Shown here: piece after piece, positions 6,965 through 10,881 of the stretch
Layout: each line of letters begins with the position of its first letter
How positions within the stretch are numbered: position 1 is the first letter of the stretch
Assembly (NCBI GenBank): GCA_036381335.1
Contig: DASVCZ010000068.1
Location: forward strand, 1-10,881
Source: DASVCZ01 sp036381335
GTDB taxonomy: Bacteria; Patescibacteriota; Microgenomatia; UBA1400; PJMF01
Length of the DNA stretch: 10,881 bases
Direction of reading: 5' to 3'
Made by a program: the position numbers and the translations under genes
The notes under the pieces: generated by a model
What the model was told of the DNA's origin: nothing
The model's input: only the letters and a program-made list of their open reading frames with translations
The model's database searches: none

Positions 6965-8110
6965 TTAGAAAAAGCTTGGCGACACCCTAATGATTTTATC
7001 GTCACCTGGGTTGATGTCGCCACGGCCGTCGCGGTTACTGGTAGCCAGGTAAAGGAAGCCATCGAGGCCTGCTTTGACAACGCGGAGGCGGCCGTACTCT
7101 GTTTTGAAATGTTCGGTGAGATTGCTCAACTGAGAACCATTTATTTCTGCGGAATAAAGTGCTTGACCGCGCAAGCCCACAAAGTAGAGGTGGTTGCCTA
7201 CAATTTCTAGTGCCCCGGGCGCCCATGTATCTTGGCTGCCTGAGTGAATGATTGGTGATTGCATGCCTTCGCGTGTCTCATCTCCCTGAATAGTCGGCCA
7301 GCCGTAGTTAGCACCTTTTTCAATGAGGTTGACTTCATCAAAGCCCGTACCCGCGCCTGACGGACCATGTTCGGTGGCCCACAAACGCCCTTGATCATCC
7401 CAAGCTAAACCTTGAGGGTTGCGGTGGCCATAAGAGTAGACTGGATTCTGAAAGGAATTGTCACTGGGAAGGCTACCATCGTCGTTGAGGCGCAAAATTT
7501 TGCCCGCTAGTGAACTTGTGTCTTGAGCGTTGGTTTCTGTACCGGCGTCACCAGTGGTGATGTAGAGTTTGCCATCGGGACCAAAGGCAATTCGGCCACC
7601 GTCGTGGACAAAGGCACCCGGAATGTTTTCGATTATGACGTGACGGTTGTTTAAACGATTGGCTGCTTCGTCATACAGGTAGCGTTCAACTCTATTAGTT
7701 AGACCTTGGTCAGTGCGAGTAGTTAAATAAAGGTAGAGGTAGTTATTGTTTTGGTAGTCTGGGTGAAGAGCTAAGCCCATCAAGCCACCTTCGCCCACGT
7801 GTTCCACACCTTCCACCGGCGTAGATTGGCGAGTGTCTGCCTGAAGACGCACCAGTTGGCCAGATCGCTCAGTGACGAGTAAATCCCCACTCGGTAGGAA
7901 CTCAATCTCCCACGGGATGTCGAGGTTTTCGGCGATAATAGAAATTTCTGCGGCCGAACTTTCGGGATCAAGTGATGCCAGCGATGTGCCTTTAATAAGA
8001 GAACTAGAACGAGGCTGAAAAAAGAAGGACTGAATTTTATCCCAATTAAAATAAGCAACCAACCCTACTCCAACTATTAAAAAGAAGAGTAAGAGAGCAA
8101 ACTTTCTCAT
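6965..8110 (-). CDS. Membrane-anchored glucose/sorbosone dehydrogenase-like protein (PQQ sugar dehydrogenase family)
   Basis: This 381-aa protein matches the soluble aldose sugar dehydrogenase / GSDH family (PF07995), a six-bladed propeller that oxidises sugars with PQQ outside the cytoplasm. A signal anchor (about 4-21) has no lipobox or clear cleavage site. Family motifs appear in order: LDIPWEIEFLPSGDLLVTER (63-82), GEGGLMGLALHP (106-117), VHDGGRIAFGPDGKLYITTGD (168-188, with H169 at the catalytic-histidine position), AGKILRLNDDGS, YSYGHRNPQG (225-234), EHGPSG with DEVN, and KGANYGWP (265-272). LRVVKAGLDGFLYLATSNRDGRG (342-364) closes the propeller. The family fold is secure. Whether PQQ is the cofactor in a reduced-genome organism is not. 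The ATG at 8110 has no Shine-Dalgarno but has an extended -10 at 6 nt. It heads a colinear run of six genes. Confidence 0.9.
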   Translation of the reverse strand: MRKFALLLFFLIVGVGLVAYFNWDKIQSFFFQPRSSSLIKGTSLASLDPESSAAEISIIAENLDIPWEIEFLPSGDLLVTERSGQLVRLQADTRQSTPVEGVEHVGEGGLMGLALHPDYQNNNYLYLYLTTRTDQGLTNRVERYLYDEAANRLNNRHVIIENIPGAFVHDGGRIAFGPDGKLYITTGDAGTETNAQDTSSLAGKILRLNDDGSLPSDNSFQNPVYSYGHRNPQGLAWDDQGRLWATEHGPSGAGTGFDEVNLIEKGANYGWPTIQGDETREGMQSPIIHSGSQDTWAPGALEIVGNHLYFVGLRGQALYSAEINGSQLSNLTEHFKTEYGRLRVVKAGLDGFLYLATSNRDGRGDINPGDDKIIRVSPSFF

Positions 8111-8116
8111 AAGAAC

Positions 8117-8125
8117 AGTATAGCA
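8117..8125 (-). promoter_or_regulatory. Extended -10 promoter TGCTATACT, 6 nt before the dehydrogenase-like gene
   Basis: On the minus strand TGC-TATACT is followed by GTTCTT and the ATG at 8110. A start point at the usual 6-7 nt after the box would coincide with the ATG. The -35 window (about 8140-8145) reads ATAGAG, a poor match, and sits inside the palindrome at 8133-8150. Confidence 0.5.
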
Positions 8126-8132
8126 AATCAGT

Positions 8133-8150
8133 AGGATATCTCTATATCCT
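8133..8150. promoter_or_regulatory. 18-bp dyad over the -35 region of the dehydrogenase-like operon, possible operator
   Basis: AGGATAT and ATATCCT form a perfect 7-bp inverted repeat with a 4-nt centre. It lies where the -35 element of the 8110 promoter would be. A repressor or activator site is possible, but no regulator gene is adjacent. A chance palindrome in AT-rich spacer is the main alternative. Confidence 0.35.
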
Positions 8151-8160
8151 CACCAAGGGG

Positions 8161-8179
8161 TAGTATAAAAAGTATACTA
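8161..8179. repeat. Second dyad TAGTATA-AAAAG-TATACTA in the msrA-dehydrogenase spacer
   Basis: This is a perfect 7-bp inverted repeat with a 5-nt centre, 30 nt after the msrA stop. GTATAAAAA occurs at 8163-8171 and again at 8181-8189. Both strands contain -10-like TATACT. On the msrA strand the loop is CTTTT but no U-tract follows the stem, so it is a weak terminator candidate at best. Confidence 0.3.
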
Positions 8180-8208
8180 GGTATAAAAATGTAGGACTAA
8201 GCTGCTAA

Positions 8209-8796
8209 CTACGACTTGTATTTTTGCTGCATATCCCTAATATACTCTTCCCGTCCCGAGCCTTTTTTATACTGCTGATAATATTCCTGTTGTTTTAGGT
8301 AAAACTGCTGATGGTAATCTTCGGCCGGGAAAAAGTTTTTGTAAGGCAGGACTTCCACCACGATCTGCTGGTGGTAACGGCCAGAATTACTTAAGAAAGT
8401 AATGTACTCCTCGGCTACTTTTTTCTGCTCTTCATCATGATAAAAAATTGCCGTCCGATAGTGATCACCTTGGTCGGCGAACTGGCCATAAGGATCGGTG
8501 GGATCGATTTGCCAAAAGTAGGTTTCAACCAGCTGGCGATAACTGACCTGAGCAGGGTCATAAAAGACTTGCACTGCCTCGCGATGCCCCGTGCCTCCTT
8601 GTGTGACTTGTTCGTAACTAGGGTTTTCTACCTTTCCTCCAGCGAACCCAACCACCGCCGCTACCACTCCCGCCATGGCTTCAAACGGCCCTTCCATGCA
8701 CCAAAAACAACCACCAGCAAAGGTAGCCTGCTTTAGTTCAGGGCGAGCGTGAAGCTCTGTTAATTCGCTGGTGACTTCAGCAAAAGCGTTGAGCAT
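8209..8796 (-). CDS. msrA: Peptide methionine-(S)-S-oxide reductase
   Basis: This 195-aa cytoplasmic enzyme reduces the S-epimer of methionine sulfoxide in oxidised proteins. The signature GGCFWCMEGPFE (28-39) gives the catalytic C30. C33 lies two residues further on, and no other cysteine is present in the protein. The usual downstream resolving cysteines are therefore absent, and C33 is the only candidate resolver. GGTGHREAVQVFYDP, YFWQIDPTDPYGQFADQGDHYRTAIF and the tail EDYHQQFYLKQ are family motifs. The N-terminus (about 1-22) is a short extension without signal-peptide character, and the length is normal for the family. The ATG at 8796 has no Shine-Dalgarno but has a -10 box at 6 nt. No msrB is visible in this window. 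The adjacent repair genes suggest a stress-protection context. Confidence 0.95.
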   Translation of the reverse strand: MLNAFAEVTSELTELHARPELKQATFAGGCFWCMEGPFEAMAGVVAAVVGFAGGKVENPSYEQVTQGGTGHREAVQVFYDPAQVSYRQLVETYFWQIDPTDPYGQFADQGDHYRTAIFYHDEEQKKVAEEYITFLSNSGRYHQQIVVEVLPYKNFFPAEDYHQQFYLKQQEYYQQYKKGSGREEYIRDMQQKYKS

Positions 8797-8802
8797 AGTA
8801 AT

Positions 8803-8819
8803 AGTATATACTGATCAGT
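8803..8819 (-). promoter_or_regulatory. msrA promoter: TATACT 6 nt before the ATG, adjoining palindrome ACTGATCAGT
   Basis: TATACT (8808-8803) is followed by ATTACT and the ATG at 8796. A perfect 10-bp palindrome, ACTGATCAGT (8810-8819), lies directly upstream in the spacer region. No good -35 is seen. Leaderless transcription is predicted, with possible regulation through the palindrome. Confidence 0.45.
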
Positions 8820-8969
8820 GTACTTCAGTTTTATGTGAATGGGGCCTTAAAACCAGATGCGCTGAGCCAGGAAATCCAGCCGAATGATTATCTTGAGATA
8901 AAGTATGGACCCCGAGAATAAGTTCCCACTGAAAAGATAATTGCAGAAGTGATAGCAAGGCAACCTAGC
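8820..8969. other. Non-coding spacer between ogt-like gene and msrA promoter
   Basis: No gene is supported here. Frames crossing this region are antisense or out-of-frame relative to the ogt-like gene and lack family sequence. A short TTATC-TTGA-GATAA hairpin (8888-8901) is the only clear structure. It has no U-tract, so no terminator can be claimed. Confidence 0.5.
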
Positions 8970-9272
8970 TTACCCGTGCCACAGTGACTGACTGAGATCA
9001 ACTTTTTCCCCTTTAAACTTAACGCCTTCTTTGAGCAACAGGGCTTTTTTAGTCGGTAAACCATCACCGCCGGAGTAGCCGTGGAGGCTACCATCGGAGG
9101 CCACGATCCGGTGACACGGGGTACGTGGAGCATCCGGGTTAGTCTTCATACACATACCGACAGCGCGGGCCGCGCCCTTGCTACCCACTAAGGCGGCTAC
9201 TTGACCGTAGGTAGCAACTTTGCCGGGAGGGATTTGGCGGATCAGGGTGTAGACTTTGTCGGTGAAGGTCAT
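8970..9272 (-). CDS. Single-domain MGMT/Ogt-family alkyltransferase-like protein with active-site cysteine
   Basis: This 100-aa protein matches the C-terminal DNA-binding and active-site domain of O6-alkylguanine-DNA alkyltransferases. Visible motifs are PPGKVATYGQVAALVG (15-30, Y22), ARAVGMCMKTNP (35-46, with R36 in the arginine-finger position) and TPCHRIVASDGSLHGYSGG (51-69), with C53 as acceptor cysteine. The N-terminal domain of full Ogt/Ada is missing, which is the architecture of alkyltransferase-like (ATL) proteins. ATLs normally have tryptophan or alanine at the cysteine position, whereas this one keeps PCHR. It could therefore be a minimal self-inactivating methyltransferase or a damage-recognition protein. 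The ATG at 9272 has no Shine-Dalgarno and an extended -10 at 6 nt. The gene is divergent from tRNA-Asn. Confidence 0.88.
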   Translation of the reverse strand: MTFTDKVYTLIRQIPPGKVATYGQVAALVGSKGAARAVGMCMKTNPDAPRTPCHRIVASDGSLHGYSGGDGLPTKKALLLKEGVKFKGEKVDLSQSLWHG

Positions 9273-9278
9273 GAGATG

Positions 9279-9287
9279 ATTATAACA
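9279..9287 (-). promoter_or_regulatory. Extended -10 promoter TGTTATAAT, 6 nt before the ogt-like gene
   Basis: On the minus strand TGT-TATAAT, a perfect -10 hexamer with the extended TG, is followed by CATCTC and the ATG at 9272. The expected start point is the ATG itself. No -35 match is seen, which is usual for extended -10 promoters. Confidence 0.6.
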
Positions 9288-9305
9288 AAATGCCCTGATA
9301 CCCCT

Positions 9306-9334
9306 TTGATTCTTTCTCTTGGCGCTGGTAAAAT
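9306..9334 (+). promoter_or_regulatory. Promoter of tRNA-Asn (TTGATT - 17 nt - TAAAAT)
   Basis: TTGATT (9306-9311) and TAAAAT (9329-9334) are separated by 17 nt. The expected start near 9341 would leave a 5' leader of about 15 nt before the tRNA at 9356. Unlike the protein genes here, this promoter has a recognisable -35. Confidence 0.5.
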
Positions 9335-9355
9335 ATCAGTCTTGATCTTTAACAA

Positions 9356-9430
9356 TCCCCTGTAGCTCAATGGCAGAGCAATTCGCTGTTAACGAAAAGG
9401 TTGTAGGTTCGAATCCTACCGGGGGAGCCA
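9356..9430 (+). tRNA. tRNA-Asn (anticodon GTT), CCA encoded
   Basis: A full cloverleaf can be drawn. The 7-bp acceptor stem TCCCCTG/CGGGGGA contains one U-G pair. The D-arm is GCTC/GAGC. The anticodon stem has loop CTGTTAA with anticodon GTT at 9388-9390. The T-arm is GTAGG-TTCGAAT-CCTAC, followed by discriminator G and encoded CCA (9428-9430). The outermost anticodon-stem pair (27-43) is A-A, so that stem has 4 good pairs. GTT decodes AAC/AAU. Its 3' end is overlapped antisense by the recombinase remnant, so this tRNA appears to be an integration target whose sequence was preserved. Confidence 0.95.
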
Positions 9431-9724
9431 TTGTTGACAATCCGAAAAATCAAGGATTGTCTTGAACGGTTTTATTGCTTCATATCGCAATTTTCTTCCT
9501 TCAAGTCTCAGGTTCGATAGTACAAGTTTGATGAGCTGTCTGCGTTCGTCAATTTCTGCTACTTCAAACAGCTGATGAGCCATCTGAGCCAGCTCAAGCA
9601 AGTATTTAGCCGAGAGATAGTAAGTATCCTCAGCTTCTTGAAGTAGAGCTAATTGTGTGTCTAGCTCGCTCTGACGCTCTCGGAACGATTGGTAATATCT
9701 GTCGTACTCACTCTCAGTAATACT
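9416..9724 (-). pseudogene. C-terminal remnant of a large serine recombinase/integrase ending inside tRNA-Asn
   Basis: The minus-strand frame is open for about 102 codons, from just after a stop (9725-9727) to the TAG at 9418-9416. It encodes a typical C-terminal region of large serine recombinases. First comes ITESEYDRYYQSFRER, then a coiled-coil QSELDTQLALLQEAEDTYYLS, then AKYLLELAQMAHQLFEVAEI. DERRQLIKLVLSNLRLEG, RKLRYEAIKPFKTILDFSD and QQWLPR close the sequence. The whole N-terminal catalytic domain and zinc-ribbon region (normally about 350-400 residues) are absent, and no start codon in a sensible context exists. The last codons (QWLPR) lie on the complement of the tRNA 3' end. Integrases ending within their target tRNA are a known arrangement. 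I interpret it as the decayed end of an integrative element; a split or recombined gene is the alternative. Confidence 0.82.
9436..9461. repeat. 8-bp inverted repeat GACAATCC...GGATTGTC just after tRNA-Asn
   Basis: Perfect 8-bp arms (9436-9443 and 9454-9461) flank a 10-nt loop, starting 6 nt after the tRNA CCA. On the plus strand it could fold in the tRNA transcript, followed by a broken U-rich stretch (TTGAACGGTTTTATT), making it a moderate terminator candidate. It also lies inside the recombinase reading frame and could be part of an attachment-site dyad. Confidence 0.4.
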
Positions 9725-9742
9725 CTATAAGAAATTGAACCT

Positions 9743-10315
9743 ATGAACGATATTCGAACAAATGCTTGGTCTACACTTGCTTACAAGATACCAAGAGACT
9801 GGCTCATTGAGCTTGCAAGAATCGAGCGTGATATTGTTCCACAAGTTGCCAATCCAAGAATAGCAAGTTTGAGAACAAATCGTTTGAAATGGGCTCGTGA
9901 AGCCAGACAAGCTGGTTTGTTGACCTATGGAATGGAGCAGCTAACGGGAAAAACAATAAACTTTGCCTTGTATGAAGATAGTGATTTCGATTTTATTGCT
10001 CGCTACATAGAGGATGGGGTAGACAACTATGTACCAGTGCAGTTGAAAGAGTGGGTGCCAGATACACTAAATCCGACTCAATCACTGAACGACATTTTTG
10101 AGGGGCTTAGGAGATATAGTGACCCCTCGGACCTCACAGTCGCTATATACGTCTCTCGAAATACAACTCTAAATCTCAATGATATTAGACTTACAGGAAC
10201 AACTTTCAAGGAAGTGTGGCTCTTTGGTTCTTGCTCAGCAGATAAAAGTAGATGGTTTGTTTGCGGTGATATTCAAGGTGAACCTAAGTATTTTGAGTTT
10301 GACTACCCTGCATAA
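9743..10315 (+). CDS. Uncharacterised 190-aa protein, possible PD-(D/E)XK-type nuclease cargo gene
   Basis: I do not recognise the family. The N-terminus (about 1-60) is helical and basic (IPRDWLIELARIERDIV, TNRLKWAREARQAG). The core has a strand-acid-strand pattern, DSDFDFIARY (79-88), then YVPVQLKEW (96-104). Next come a helix (SLNDIFEGLRRYSD, about 114-127), a buried strand LTVAIYVSRN (131-140) and a conserved-looking end EVWLFGSCSADKSRWFVCGDI. The D81/D83 to Q100-x-K102 spacing resembles a PD-(D/E)XK nuclease core with glutamine in place of the acidic residue. This is a weak inference. No signal peptide or membrane helix is present. The ATG at 9743 follows TATAAG (9726-9731), giving a short leader and no Shine-Dalgarno. 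It lies divergent to, and 18 nt from, the recombinase remnant, so acquisition with that element is likely. Base composition looks more AT-rich than its neighbours by eye. Confidence 0.75.
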   Translation: MNDIRTNAWSTLAYKIPRDWLIELARIERDIVPQVANPRIASLRTNRLKWAREARQAGLLTYGMEQLTGKTINFALYEDSDFDFIARYIEDGVDNYVPVQLKEWVPDTLNPTQSLNDIFEGLRRYSDPSDLTVAIYVSRNTTLNLNDIRLTGTTFKEVWLFGSCSADKSRWFVCGDIQGEPKYFEFDYPA

Positions 10316-10456
10316 GGACTTGCTTGCCTCTGTTGTCCTAAGGTTTGATAGGCTATCTCAATTTGATTCCATGGCAAGTTTATCTCAATTTTTCTACTCT
10401 TGAACATGTCAACCAGTGGGAGCTAAATAAAATCGCTTTATTTGCTTGCTTTAATT
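10316..10456. other. Non-coding spacer with an 11-nt direct repeat and an AT-rich hairpin
   Basis: No gene is supported. TATCTCAATTT occurs at 10354-10364 and 10381-10391 (27-nt period). AAATAAA (10425-10431) and TTTATTT (10437-10443) form a 7-bp inverted repeat with a 5-nt loop, which could be a weak terminator for the 190-aa gene or an AT-rich upstream element of the next promoter. The right end of the integrated segment may lie here, but no copy of the tRNA 3' end was found. Confidence 0.4.
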
Positions 10457-10465
10457 TGCTATTAT
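10457..10465 (+). promoter_or_regulatory. Extended -10 promoter TGCTATTAT, 6 nt before the VOC-family gene
   Basis: TGC-TATTAT is followed by TATCCT and the ATG at 10472. The arrangement is the same as before the ogt-like and dehydrogenase-like genes, but on the opposite strand. No Shine-Dalgarno fits between the box and the ATG. Confidence 0.5.
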
Positions 10466-10471
10466 TATCCT

Positions 10472-10881
10472 ATGACTACATTAAACCCTTGGATCAACTT
10501 TAATGGCAACGCCGAAGAAGCATTTACCTTTTATAAATCTGTTTTTGGTGGTGAGTTTGCGAAAGTGGTGCGTTTCAAGGATTTAGCCAGTGAGGAATTC
10601 CCCGTGGCGGAAAAAGAAGCCAACAAAATCATGTATATTGCGTTACCAATTGGTGGCAGTGCTATGTTGATCGGCAACGATGTGCCGGAGGTGATGGGGC
10701 AAGTTAATGAACGGGAAAATCGAAGTAAAATTTTGGTTCGGGCGGAAAGTAAAGAAGAAGCGGAGAGGTTGTTCAATGGCCTTTCAGCTGGCGGTGAAGT
10801 AGAAGGCCCCATGGGTGATAGTCCCTGGGATTCCTACGCAGGTATGTTCAGAGATAAATACGGGATTGAGTGGATAATTGA
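10472..10881 (+). CDS. PhnB-like VOC (glyoxalase-fold) family protein, 3' end cut by window edge
   Basis: The frame begins MTTLNPWINFNGNAEEAFTF and continues YKSVFGGEF, the typical start of PhnB / '3-demethylubiquinone-9 3-methyltransferase-like' proteins (PF06983). MYIALPIGGSAMLIGND (about 51-67) is the second conserved strand block. The end WDSYAGMFRDKYGIEWII matches the usual family terminus, so only a few residues are probably missing. These are small cytoplasmic dimeric proteins of the vicinal oxygen chelate fold. The family has no single known reaction, and the methyltransferase label is historical. The ATG at 10472 is supported by the conserved N-terminus and by a -10 box at 6 nt. It is likely a host gene, not cargo, because its promoter layout matches that of the host-type genes on the left. 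Confidence 0.88.
   Translation, partial: MTTLNPWINFNGNAEEAFTFYKSVFGGEFAKVVRFKDLASEEFPVAEKEANKIMYIALPIGGSAMLIGNDVPEVMGQVNERENRSKILVRAESKEEAERLFNGLSAGGEVEGPMGDSPWDSYAGMFRDKYGIEWII

Noticed and set aside
8888..9133. Minus-strand open frame overlapping the ogt-like gene in another frame
   Set aside because: It reads the ogt region out of frame (its start lies in the active-site region) and shows no domain.
9416..9601. Reading the recombinase fragment as a complete 61-aa gene from a TTG
   Set aside because: The recombinase similarity continues upstream in the same frame to 9724, so the TTG is an internal leucine codon.
10303..10407. Minus-strand 34-codon frame converging on the 190-aa gene
   Set aside because: Part of it is an internal repeat caused by the 11-nt direct repeat, there is no ribosome-binding site or -10 at the usual spacing, and it overlaps the end of the 190-aa gene.
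10531..10812. Minus-strand frame opposite the VOC-family gene
   Set aside because: The plus-strand frame has clear PhnB-like motifs from its first residues; the antisense frame has none.
1..10881. CRISPR array, insertion sequence with terminal inverted repeats, or rRNA
   Set aside because: No regularly spaced repeat series, transposase or rRNA-like sequence was seen on either strand.
9743..10881. Second copy of the tRNA-Asn 3' end as the other attachment site
   Set aside because: No copy of the T-arm/acceptor sequence was found by eye to the right of the recombinase remnant. The partner site is lost or lies outside the window.

Overview
The window looks like a chromosomal stretch from a small-genome bacterium of the Patescibacteria / Candidate Phyla Radiation (CPR) type. 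Three things suggest this. A surface protein at 4343-5083 ends in the CPDG..VGRTGPNCEFAPCP cysteine motif that I associate with CPR genomes. The small, tightly packed genes fit. So does the serine-recombinase remnant that reads into a tRNA gene. This is inference from sequence style, not a marker-gene placement. The genetic code appears standard, because TGA is used as a stop (the gene at 3808-4329).

Layout. (1) 1-3104, minus strand: a copper-handling operon. An ArsR repressor fused to a YHS metal-binding domain overlaps by 11 nt the start of a Cu(+)-exporting P1B-1 ATPase (copA). A 3'-truncated TauE/SafE/UreH-like membrane protein follows. An AT-rich dyad overlaps the arsR promoter and start codon. 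(2) 3155-8110, minus strand: six colinear genes with gaps of 17, 4, 15 and 13 nt and then a 4-nt overlap. In order of transcription they are a membrane-anchored glucose/sorbosone-dehydrogenase-like propeller, a 76-aa two-helix membrane protein, an anchored glycosidase-like propeller with a C-terminal DUF5648-like region, an anchored surface protein, a receiver-like orphan, and an AlkA-type DNA glycosylase. (3) 8209-9272, minus strand: msrA and a single-domain MGMT/Ogt-type protein, each with its own promoter. (4) 9356-9430, plus strand: tRNA-Asn(GTT) with encoded CCA. (5) 9416-9724, minus strand: the C-terminal ~100 codons of a large serine recombinase whose last codons lie antisense in the tRNA 3' end. 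It is followed on the plus strand by an unrecognised 190-aa gene, probably cargo of a decayed integrative element. (6) 10472 to the end, plus strand: a PhnB-like VOC-family protein cut by the window edge.

The most striking pattern is regulatory. In front of six protein genes a -10 hexamer (TATAAT, TATACT, TATAGT, TATTAT) lies exactly 5 or 6 nt before the ATG, three times as an extended -10 (TGN). There is no room for a Shine-Dalgarno sequence, so these should be leaderless mRNAs. The clearest Shine-Dalgarno (AGGAG) is found only in front of an operon-internal gene. The copper operon, the methionine-sulfoxide reductase and the two alkylation-repair proteins make the region look stress-related. 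The middle operon puts three anchored extracytoplasmic proteins at the cell surface.
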